From: WLND01 sp040398845
Lineage (GTDB): Bacteria > Actinomycetota > Actinomycetes > S36-B12
Reading direction: 5' to 3'
NCBI GenBank assembly: GCA_040398845.1
Contig: JBBATH010000005.1
Location: 124,001 to 188,000, forward strand
DNA length: 64,000 nt
The position numbers and the translations under genes are program-made. The notes beneath the pieces were generated by a model. That model was not told the origin of the DNA, searched no databases, and saw only the letters and a list, made by a program, of their open reading frames with translations. Position 1 is the first letter of the stretch. Each line of letters begins with the position of its first letter. Of this stretch, positions 1 to 7,177 are shown one piece after another.

Positions 1-686
1 ATAACGCTGGCACTGATGAGGTAAAACGTCGCGACGCTGAACGACGCGATGAGGAGGTGTCCGGCGAACATGTTCGCGAACAGACGAACCGAGTGCGTGA
101 AGGGCCGCACGATGATGTTCGAGATGAACTCGATCGGCGCGAGCAGTCCGTACATCGCTTTCGGGACTCCAGGAGGGAAGAGCATGTTCTTGAAGAAGGG
201 CCCGAACCCCTGACGGTAGATACCGAGCGGAACCCACGTCAAATAAACAATCAGCGCGAATGCCACGGGGATGGCGAAAATCGAGGTGATGGGGATCTGC
301 GCGAAGGGCACGATACCCACAAAGTTCGACATCCAGATGAGGAAGAAGAACGAGAAGAGGAAGGGGACGAACTTGTCACCCTCCTTTCCCATCGCCTCAC
401 GAGCGATGCCGTCGCGGATGAACAGGTAGCCGAGCTCTCCGACGTTTTGTGCCCCGCGCGGCACGAGTTGAGGCTTGCGGAAGGCATACAGAAAGAAACT
501 GAGGAGTACGACGACGACGATGAACAGCAGGATCGTCACCTTCGTGATGTTGAACTCAAGGCTGCCGACCGTGAACGAGAACACTGCGTCGAACTGAAAA
601 ATCTCAGCGCCGGGGGCGGGGAACCCGCATCCGGACATCAGGTGACAGTCAATGCCGCCAGAGGCGAGCACTAGTTCAGCCGACAA
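1..686 (-). CDS. atpB: ATP synthase F0 subunit a (partial, 3' end outside window)
   Basis: This is the proton-channel subunit a of the membrane F0 sector. The translation shows several hydrophobic segments and the conserved helix SVRLFANMFAGHLL, whose Arg is the essential residue facing the c-ring. The N-terminus has CGFPAPG, common in actinobacterial subunit a. I place the start at a TTG (686) because a GGGAGGA ribosome site lies 5 bases upstream; an in-frame ATG at 638 is the alternative. The C-terminus runs off the window at base 1. It follows two small AtpI-like genes, as expected for the head of an atp operon. Confidence 0.95.
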   Translation of the reverse strand, partial: MSAELVLASGGIDCHLMSGCGFPAPGAEIFQFDAVFSFTVGSLEFNITKVTILLFIVVVVLLSFFLYAFRKPQLVPRGAQNVGELGYLFIRDGIAREAMGKEGDKFVPFLFSFFFLIWMSNFVGIVPFAQIPITSIFAIPVAFALIVYLTWVPLGIYRQGFGPFFKNMLFPPGVPKAMYGLLAPIEFISNIIVRPFTHSVRLFANMFAGHLLIASFSVATFYLISASV

Positions 687-720
687 CGGGGTCCTCCCAG
701 AACCGCAGATTCATGAACGT

Positions 721-1038
721 TCACTGCACGACCCCGTGATCTTCATCGGCACTGGCAGCCTCTCGCCTCGACTCGCGGGCGAGGCCCGTGAAGACGAGGG
801 TGTACGAGAGCCCAAGGCCGACAAGCGCCCCCACAGCCATCAACACCTGCTGGTGCCCGAGCCATAAGGAGATCAACCATCCCACGCCTGTGTAGAGCAG
901 CAGGCCCGCGATGATTCGACTGGTGATCGTCCACGCGGAGTCCGACATTCCCCGAGGCGAGGCCACGGGATTCGGTCGAATTCCAGCGCCCGAACGGTAC
1001 CACCCGAACGGCGGTCGCTGAGGCGCGGGGGCGCTCAC
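721..1038 (-). CDS. AtpZ/AtpI-type small membrane protein
   Basis: A 105-residue protein with a hydrophilic, proline-rich first 30 residues and two membrane helices (about 40-60 and 65-85), the layout of AtpZ/AtpI accessory proteins that sit next to F0 genes and assist c-ring assembly or Mg/Ca transport in other bacteria. Its GTG start overlaps the TGA of the preceding membrane gene by 4 bases (GTGA), so the two are probably translationally coupled, and it ends 34 bases before atpB. An internal ATG at about residue 31 could be the real start. Function is inferred from size, topology and position. Confidence 0.7.
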   Translation of the reverse strand: MSAPAPQRPPFGWYRSGAGIRPNPVASPRGMSDSAWTITSRIIAGLLLYTGVGWLISLWLGHQQVLMAVGALVGLGLSYTLVFTGLARESRREAASADEDHGVVQ

Positions 1039-1520
1039 GCGGGGCCCCCGGGCTCAACGTACAGCACCTTGGTCCGACTGAAGACCCACACTTCTGCTGA
1101 CGTCCAAACAATGGTGCAAACCACGACTGTGGCTGCGAATACCTTGGTATCAAACATTGTTGTGTCAGCGAACACGATGATGAAGACGAACAGCACACCG
1201 ATCTTCACGAGGTATGTCATGAGGGCGACCGTCATGGCCATCTGCGGGTTGTTGCGGAGAACGGAGCCCAAGATGAGCTGGCCAATCGAGAAGAACACCA
1301 CAACGATCGCGACGGCAATGGCTGCGCCGATACCACCGCCCAAACCGGACACCGCAAAACCGATGATGATCGCGATCACGCCCGCCGCCAGGCTGGCAAG
1401 GCCCGCCCAGCGCAGAACGAGCGAGTCGATCGACGCCGCTGTATGAACGGGGGGCCCGGACGCAGGCGTCAACGGAATGGACACGAATTGAAAGTAGCGT
1501 AGGTCACCCGGATCGCCCAA
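1035..1520 (-). CDS. atpI: ATP synthase protein I-like membrane protein
   Basis: About 161 residues with four predicted membrane segments: ASLAAGVIAIIIGF, a glycine/alanine-rich second segment, TYLVKIGVLFVFIIVF and AATVVVCTIVW. It ends in a short basic/polar tail. Size, topology and place between wecA and atpB match the ATP synthase protein I slot (Rv1303 position in M. tuberculosis). The TTG at 1520 has no clear ribosome site; a GTG at 1484 (protein starting SIPLTPAS) is an equally good start. The role in F0 assembly is inferred from family and context. Confidence 0.7.
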   Translation of the reverse strand: MGDPGDLRYFQFVSIPLTPASGPPVHTAASIDSLVLRWAGLASLAAGVIAIIIGFAVSGLGGGIGAAIAVAIVVVFFSIGQLILGSVLRNNPQMAMTVALMTYLVKIGVLFVFIIVFADTTMFDTKVFAATVVVCTIVWTSAEVWVFSRTKVLYVEPGGPA

Positions 1521-1547
1521 ACCGGTGTCCAGTGGACTGCGTCACGT

Positions 1548-2669
1548 TCAGTTGCGGGTGCCTGTCCGCAGGGTCTTCACGACCGCAAGGGGCCGGTTCA
1601 CGGGCGGACGAATCGCAATGAGAATCCCAGCAAGACCAACGAGAAAACCCAAAAGGGCGTACCCAACAGGGACGAACGCCACGGCCACGGCGGTGAAACT
1701 GATGAGCCCTGTCCAGGCGTACATGACAAGCACCGCCCGGGCCTGCGAGTGCCCCATCTCGAGTAGTCGGTGGTGCAGATGCTGCTTGTCCGGGGCGAAG
1801 GGATTTCGCCCCGCTCGGGTACGCCGGATGACCGCGAGGAATAGATCGACGACCGGCACCGCCATGACCGCGACCGGGAGCAGAATCGGCAGCAGTGTCG
1901 GCAACAGAGTGGGCCCGGCGATCGAGCTCGGATCAACCTGCCCGATGAGGGTGATGGTCGCCGCGGCGAGGAGCAGGCCGAGCATCATCGAGCCGGTATC
2001 GCCCATAAAGATTCGAGCTCTGAAGGTGTTGTGCGGCAGGAACCCCAGACACATGCCGACGAGGAGCACCGACACGAGGGTGGCGAGCGTGGCTCGCTCG
2101 ACGCCGAGCTCGACCGAAAGCAGGTAGGAGTACATGAAGAAGGCGCCTGCGGCGATCGCGACGATCCCCGCAGCGAGTCCATCGAGGCCATCGACGAAGT
2201 TGATGGCGTTGATGCTCACCAGCACGATGAGGACCGTGAACAGCACGCTCGTAAGCGGATCGAGGACAAGCGTTCCACCGAATGGCAGCCAGATGACGGC
2301 GATGCCCTGAAAGGCCATGACTGCGGCAGCCAGCACCTGACCGGCGAGCTTCACCGGCGCATCGAGCCCGATCTTGTCGTCGACGATGCCAAGGACGAGC
2401 AGCACGAGTACGCCTGAGAGCAGCGCTGCCGGAGCGCTCCCTCCATCGAAGACAGATCGCATCATTGGCAGTTTGCTCGCAAGGAGGAGGCCGGCGAGCA
2501 GCCCAAAAAACATCGCGAGTCCACCCAGCCTCGGAGTGGGCTCGGCGTGGACATCGCGATCGCGGACCTCGGCCATGACCCTGAATTTCACGGCCCACCG
2601 CTCGACGAGCGGGGTCGTGAGATACGTGACCGCCGCGGCGGCCAGCAGGCACAGGAGGTATTCGCGCAC
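1548..2669 (-). CDS. wecA: Undecaprenyl-phosphate GlcNAc-1-phosphate transferase (WecA/TagO family)
   Basis: A polytopic membrane enzyme that transfers a sugar-1-phosphate from a UDP-sugar to a polyprenyl phosphate, starting cell-wall polymer (arabinogalactan linker or teichoic acid type) synthesis. Visible family motifs are HAEPTPRLGG (41-50), the Asp pair in IVDDK (95-99), NFVDGLDG (157-164), MGDTGS (222-227) and the cytoplasmic HLHHR (297-301). Length 373 fits WecA rather than MraY. GTG start lies 6 bases after the glyA stop. In M. tuberculosis the same gene (rfe/wecA) precedes the atp operon, which supports WecA. Confidence 0.92.
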   Translation of the reverse strand: MREYLLCLLAAAAVTYLTTPLVERWAVKFRVMAEVRDRDVHAEPTPRLGGLAMFFGLLAGLLLASKLPMMRSVFDGGSAPAALLSGVLVLLVLGIVDDKIGLDAPVKLAGQVLAAAVMAFQGIAVIWLPFGGTLVLDPLTSVLFTVLIVLVSINAINFVDGLDGLAAGIVAIAAGAFFMYSYLLSVELGVERATLATLVSVLLVGMCLGFLPHNTFRARIFMGDTGSMMLGLLLAAATITLIGQVDPSSIAGPTLLPTLLPILLPVAVMAVPVVDLFLAVIRRTRAGRNPFAPDKQHLHHRLLEMGHSQARAVLVMYAWTGLISFTAVAVAFVPVGYALLGFLVGLAGILIAIRPPVNRPLAVVKTLRTGTRN

Positions 2670-2675
2670 CGGTGA

Positions 2676-3944
2676 TCAGCCTCTTGGGTATGCCGGGAAT
2701 CGAGTGACAAGGTCAGTCACGCCCGCCGTTACAGCGGCGACATCGGAGCCATCGGCGTCTCGAACCGCCCGCGCGATGAGACCGGCCATCTCGGTCATCT
2801 CGGGCTCCCCCATGCCTTGGGTTGTCGTCGCCGGGGTACCAACCCGGATGCCCGAGCCAATGGACGGCGGCTGGGGGTCATAAGGGATCGTGTTCTTGTT
2901 CAGCGTGATCCGCGCGGCGTCGCAGCGGATCTCAGCATCGGCGCCGGTGACACCTACGCCCTGGATGTCGATGAGTGCGAGGTGGGTGTCGGTTCCACCA
3001 CTTACCGGACGCATACCTTCGGCTGCCAGGCCTGCGGCCAGAGTCTGGGCATTGACGATGACCTGCCGCGCATATGCCTGGTAGTCGGCGGTGGACGCCT
3101 CCTTGAGCGCAACCGCCTTTGCCGCCACGGCATGCATGAGCGGGCCGCCCTGCATCATCGGGAATACCGCCTTGTCGATCTTCGCGGCATGCTCCGCCTT
3201 GCACAGGATCATTCCGCCGCGGGGGCCGCGCAGAACCTTGTGGGTCGTGAAGGTGACGACGTCGGCGTGCGGCACCGGACTCGGGATCGCCTTGCCAGCG
3301 ACGAGGCCAATGAAGTGGGCGGCATCGACCATGAGGATGGCGCCGACCTCATCAGCGATGGAACGGAACGCAGCGAAGTCGATAAGCCTCGGGTAGGCCG
3401 TGGCACCACAGATGATCATCTTGGGCCGGTGCTCAAGCGCAATCGCCCGTACTTCGTCGTAGTCAATGAGTTCGGTATCCTGCCGAACGCCGTACGACAC
3501 GACGTTGAACCACTTTCCGGAGAAGTTCACTTTCGAGCCGTGCGTGAGGTGCCCGCCGTGCGAAAGGCTCATGGCGAGCACGGTGTCGCCCGGCATGACG
3601 AACGCCCCGTACGCTGCGAGGTTCGCGCTCGCACCGCTGTGCGGCTGCAGATTCGCGTGCTCGGCTCCGAACAGCTCCTTCGCCCGAGCGATCCCGATGT
3701 TTTCAGCGACGTCTACGTCGACGCAGCCACCGTAGTAGCGGCGTCCCGGGTACCCCTCGGCGTACTTGTTGCTCAGGGTCGATCCGAGGGCGGCGAGCAC
3801 CGCCGGCGAGGTGAAGTTTTCGCTGGCGATGAGTTGCAGGCCGCTGCGGAGCCGCTCGAGTTCAGCGAGGACGACACCGGCAATCTCAGGGTCCTCGGCC
3901 TGAAGCGCGTCAAAATCCGGTCCCCAGAACGGTGTCGCAGTCAT
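2676..3944 (-). CDS. glyA: Serine hydroxymethyltransferase
   Basis: PLP enzyme interconverting serine plus tetrahydrofolate with glycine plus methylene-tetrahydrofolate, the main one-carbon source. The PLP lysine is K236 in TFTTHKVLRGPRGG; the N-terminal LIASENFTSPAVL and YAEGYPGRRYYGG motifs bind substrate and folate. Length 422 is normal. An AGGGAG ribosome site sits about 4 bases before the ATG. It lies between the Sua5-family gene and wecA and probably forms part of the same minus-strand operon. Confidence 0.97.
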   Translation of the reverse strand: MTATPFWGPDFDALQAEDPEIAGVVLAELERLRSGLQLIASENFTSPAVLAALGSTLSNKYAEGYPGRRYYGGCVDVDVAENIGIARAKELFGAEHANLQPHSGASANLAAYGAFVMPGDTVLAMSLSHGGHLTHGSKVNFSGKWFNVVSYGVRQDTELIDYDEVRAIALEHRPKMIICGATAYPRLIDFAAFRSIADEVGAILMVDAAHFIGLVAGKAIPSPVPHADVVTFTTHKVLRGPRGGMILCKAEHAAKIDKAVFPMMQGGPLMHAVAAKAVALKEASTADYQAYARQVIVNAQTLAAGLAAEGMRPVSGGTDTHLALIDIQGVGVTGADAEIRCDAARITLNKNTIPYDPQPPSIGSGIRVGTPATTTQGMGEPEMTEMAGLIARAVRDADGSDVAAVTAGVTDLVTRFPAYPRG

Positions 3945-3991
3945 GTCACTCCCTAGATCGTGTTGGCTGAGTCTACCCTCGCGTTCGCGGA

Positions 3992-4639
3992 TCAGGCTGA
4001 CGCAGCGTCGAGCAGATCGGGGCAGATCTCACGCAGGAGATCGATGCGTACACCGCCATAACGCCGAACCACCACATCATCTCCCGTGACGTCGACGACG
4101 GTACTCGGCTCGGCGGGCTCAATCGGCCCGAAGTCCAGCGCGACCACCCAGGCTTCCCCGAGCTGCGCGGCCGCCTCATCAACGGTGAGCGGCGGCTCGA
4201 GGCCCGCCGCATTGGCAGCGGTTACGACGAGTGGCCCGGTCCTGTCGAGAAGCTCGAGCAGGACGGGGTGAAGTGGCATGCGCACCGCGACGGGGGTGCC
4301 CTCGGGAAGGTCCCAATCGAGGGTGGGCTGGGACCTCATGAGAAGGGTGAGTGCACCCGGCCAACAGGCCGCCATGAGGGCGCGTGCATCGCTCGATATT
4401 CCTGCGGCAATCCCCCCAACCGTCATGACCGATGGCACCATGACCGGCAGCGGTACCTGGCTCATCTGACCCTTCGCCCATCTGATGGAACGCACGCCAC
4501 GAACGGAAAATGCGTCGCTCGCGAGCGCATAGCAGGATTCGGTTGGAACAAGGACGACGTCGCCGCGACGAGCAGCAGACGCTGCAGTACCGACCGAGCG
4601 TTCCCGGCCCGCACGCTCACTGCTGTCGAGTCGAACCAC
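3992..4639 (-). CDS. Sua5/YciO/YrdC family protein (divergent)
   Basis: The family makes threonylcarbamoyl-AMP from threonine, bicarbonate and ATP for the t6A37 modification of tRNA. The fold landmarks are visible (VPTESCYAL, WPGALTLL, STVVD), but key positions differ from the family norm: the KxR motif reads KGQ and the usual SANxSG reads AANAAG. I choose the GTG 2 bases after the prmC stop (4642), giving 215 residues; a longer frame opens at 4714 inside prmC. The prmC-sua5-glyA order is conserved in actinobacteria. Activity is therefore uncertain although the locus is the expected one. Confidence 0.8.
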   Translation of the reverse strand: MVRLDSSERAGRERSVGTAASAARRGDVVLVPTESCYALASDAFSVRGVRSIRWAKGQMSQVPLPVMVPSVMTVGGIAAGISSDARALMAACWPGALTLLMRSQPTLDWDLPEGTPVAVRMPLHPVLLELLDRTGPLVVTAANAAGLEPPLTVDEAAAQLGEAWVVALDFGPIEPAEPSTVVDVTGDDVVVRRYGGVRIDLLREICPDLLDAASA

Positions 4640-4641
4640 GT

Positions 4642-5628
4642 TCAGTCCACCAGTCGTGCCAAGGTGAACCTCGGGCGCCCGCTGAGGTCGATCCGATCGG
4701 TGATCCGGGTCCACACCGGGTCGCCCGGCAGGAGGCTCGTCATCGTCGAGAGTTCCTCGTCAGCAACCATCTCCCGGGCCGCGCCCGGAACTCCCTTCGG
4801 TCCGGCGGCAGTGCCCTGCATGTCGGAATGCTCAACGACGAGCAGGCCACCCGGCCGCAGGAGGATCGCGGCGGTGCGCAGAACCCCGCGCACGACGTCA
4901 AGGCCGTCCTCGCCGCCATACAGGGCAATCGTCGGCTCGTGGTCGCGGACCTCGGGCTCACGGGGAACCATGCCGGACGGGACATACGGCGGATTCGACA
5001 CGACGACCGCGACCTGTCCCGCGAGCGTTGCGAGGGCATGCCCGGGATCGGCGACGAGCGCCGCATCATCGTGAACGACCTCGACTCGAGAGCCTGCCTC
5101 GCCCAGACGCTCCTCGTACGCGGCAACATTGCGGCGAGTCCAGACAATCGCGTCATTGCTGAGTTCGACCCCGTGAATGACCGAACCCTTCGCCTCAGTG
5201 CCCAGAGCGATCGCGATCGCGCCGCTACCGGTGCAGAGGTCAACGGCGATCCGTGCGCCCTCGGGCTGCAGCCGTATCTCCCGGATAGCCGCCTCGGCCA
5301 CCAGTTCAGTCTCGGGCCTTGGGATGAACACGCCCATGCCCACCGACACGTCGAGGTATCGAAAGCCCACCGTGCCGATGAGGTGCTGAAGCGGAACCCG
5401 GGACAGCCGCTTGGTCAGCAGACGCTCGATCTGCACCCGTTCGTCCGACCCGATGGGATCCAAGAGAATGAGGTGACTTCGCGTGGTCCCCATCGCGAAC
5501 GCCACGATCTCCGCCGCGTCAACGCTCGGGGATGGCACACCAACTGCGGCCAGGCGATGCTCGGCATCAAACAGGACATCGCGGATGGTTTGGCGCCCAC
5601 CCATCGTCCGGTCGATGTCGATGCTCAT
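4642..5628 (-). CDS. prmC: Release factor glutamine methyltransferase
   Basis: Methylates the glutamine of the GGQ motif of peptide release factors using S-adenosylmethionine. The catalytic NPPY is at 212-215, the SAM-binding DLCTGSGAIA at 130-139, and the PrmC-type IPRPETE at 102-108. An N-terminal helical domain (1-95) recognises the release factor. Its ATG immediately follows the prfA stop, so it is likely co-translated with its substrate. The length of 328 is slightly above the usual ~280-290, with the extra residues in the C-terminal half and the last 30 residues. Confidence 0.95.
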   Translation of the reverse strand: MSIDIDRTMGGRQTIRDVLFDAEHRLAAVGVPSPSVDAAEIVAFAMGTTRSHLILLDPIGSDERVQIERLLTKRLSRVPLQHLIGTVGFRYLDVSVGMGVFIPRPETELVAEAAIREIRLQPEGARIAVDLCTGSGAIAIALGTEAKGSVIHGVELSNDAIVWTRRNVAAYEERLGEAGSRVEVVHDDAALVADPGHALATLAGQVAVVVSNPPYVPSGMVPREPEVRDHEPTIALYGGEDGLDVVRGVLRTAAILLRPGGLLVVEHSDMQGTAAGPKGVPGAAREMVADEELSTMTSLLPGDPVWTRITDRIDLSGRPRFTLARLVD

Positions 5629-6702
5629 CTACACACTCGAATCAGCGAGCCGCGCCGCATTGTCAGCCGCGACGCACGCGTCAATCACTGGATCAAGATC
5701 GCCGTCAAGGATCTGGTCGAGATTGTGGGACTTGAAACCGACACGATGATCGGCGAGTCGGTTCTCGGGAAAATTGTAGGTTCGGATGCGCTCACTTCGA
5801 TCCATCGTGCGCACCTGGGACCGCCGGACGTCAGATGCCTCCTGCGCGGCTTGCTCCTCCGCGGCCGCCAGCAACCGGGCGCGCAGAATCCGCATGGCCT
5901 GCTCCCGGTTCTGCAACTGACTCTTCTCGTTCTGGCATGACACCACCAAACCGGTCGGGAGGTGAGTGATGCGCACGGCGCTATCTGTCGTGTTCACGCT
6001 CTGGCCTCCGGGACCCGATGAGCGGTAGACGTCAATGCGAAGATCGCCCTGATCGATGACGACCTCAACGTCCTCGGCCTCGGGCAGCACGAGCACGCCG
6101 GCCGCCGAGGTATGGATGCGCCCCTGTGACTCGGTGACTGGCACGCGCTGAACCCGGTGCACCCCGCCCTCGAACTTCAGACGCGCATAGGGGGACTCCC
6201 CGGGCTCCTGGACGCCCTTGGCCTTCACGGCGATCGCAACGTTCTTGTAACCGCCGAGATCGGATTCAACGGCGTCGAGAATTTGGGTGGACCAGCCGTG
6301 CCGCTCGGCGTAGCGCACATACATGCGTAACAGGTCGGCCGCGAAGAGTGCCGACTCCTCGCCACCCTCGCCAGCCTTCACCTCGACGATGACATCCTTA
6401 TCGTCGAGGGGACCGCGCGGCAGCAGCAATGCGGTGAGCCGCTCGGCGGCAATGGCCTCACGCTCGACGAGCCCAGGAAGCTCGGCCGCAAAGGAGGCAT
6501 CCTCCTCCGCGAGCTCCTTCGCGGCAGACACGTCGTCGGCGAGCGCTGCCCACTCGCGGTAACCCGCCACGACAGCACGCAGTTGCGCATACCGGCGCCC
6601 CAGGCCTCGGGCAAGCTCTTGGTCGTCATGCACCTCGGGAATCGCGAGCTGCCGCTCAAGATCGGAGTATTCGTCGATCAACTCGAGGCAGGATTCGAAC
6701 AT
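5629..6702 (-). CDS. prfA: Peptide chain release factor 1
   Basis: Releases nascent protein at UAA and UAG codons. The GGQ catalytic loop is at 232-234 (SSGPGGQSVNT), and the codon-recognition tripeptide is PVT (188-190), the PxT form of RF1 and not the SPF form of RF2. Length 357 is typical. A GGAAGGA ribosome site lies 9 bases upstream of the ATG. It is separated from rpmE by a 156-base gap containing a very strong hairpin, so its expression may depend on read-through or a local promoter. Confidence 0.97.
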   Translation of the reverse strand: MFESCLELIDEYSDLERQLAIPEVHDDQELARGLGRRYAQLRAVVAGYREWAALADDVSAAKELAEEDASFAAELPGLVEREAIAAERLTALLLPRGPLDDKDVIVEVKAGEGGEESALFAADLLRMYVRYAERHGWSTQILDAVESDLGGYKNVAIAVKAKGVQEPGESPYARLKFEGGVHRVQRVPVTESQGRIHTSAAGVLVLPEAEDVEVVIDQGDLRIDVYRSSGPGGQSVNTTDSAVRITHLPTGLVVSCQNEKSQLQNREQAMRILRARLLAAAEEQAAQEASDVRRSQVRTMDRSERIRTYNFPENRLADHRVGFKSHNLDQILDGDLDPVIDACVAADNAARLADSSV

Positions 6703-6779
6703 GGTCGCGCATCCTTCCCACGAGAGCCTCTGTGCGGGCTACTGCTTGCCGGATGATTCCAAAACATTGACTGAAATAG

Positions 6780-6851
6780 CCCCGGGCGCCGGTCGGGGGT
6801 CGACCGCGCGACGGGGGAGACACGCGGCCGACCCCGGGCCGGCGCCCGGGG
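6780..6851 (-). terminator. Long GC-rich hairpin between rpmE and prfA
   Basis: Two perfect 13-base arms (6780-6792 and 6839-6851, CCCCGGGCGCCGG and its complement) are extended inward by a second, nearly perfect 13-base pairing (6795-6807 with 6823-6835, one G-U), leaving a loop of about 15 bases. It starts 8 bases after the rpmE stop. No strong T-tract follows, only TATTTC...TTTT in the minus-strand sense. It is probably a terminator or attenuator between rpmE and prfA. Confidence 0.7.
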
Positions 6852-6858
6852 GGAGAAA

Positions 6859-7074
6859 CTACTGGTTAGGGGTCTTGCCGTAACGTGTTTCGAACTTCGC
6901 TACTCGACCGCCAGTGTCAAGAATCTTCTGCTTGCCAGTGTAGAACGGGTGACACTGCGAACATACATCGGCGTGGATCTGGCCGCTCTTCGCAGTGCTG
7001 TGAGTAGTGAACGTGCTTCCGCAGGTGCATGTCACCGTGGTCTCGACATACGCGGGATGAATATCGGCTTTCAC
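6859..7074 (-). CDS. rpmE: 50S ribosomal protein L31 (zinc-binding form)
   Basis: A 71-residue L31 of the Cys-containing C+ type: CTC near residue 16-18 and CSQC near 36-39 form the zinc site, followed by HPFYTGKQK, a family signature. I start at the GTG at 7074 because AAGGAGA lies 7 bases upstream; a longer reading from 7200 would overlap rho and adds no family sequence. The 100-base leader before the start could host regulation. The rho-rpmE-prfA order is standard for actinobacteria. Confidence 0.95.
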   Translation of the reverse strand: MKADIHPAYVETTVTCTCGSTFTTHSTAKSGQIHADVCSQCHPFYTGKQKILDTGGRVAKFETRYGKTPNQ

Positions 7075-7177
7075 ACAAATCTCCTTGATCGGGTGCCGGG
7101 TCGATTCGCGTGGCGAGCCGTGGACCGGAACGTGACAATTATGCACGGTCATGCCCCGCTGATGAAATCCGGGCCCA

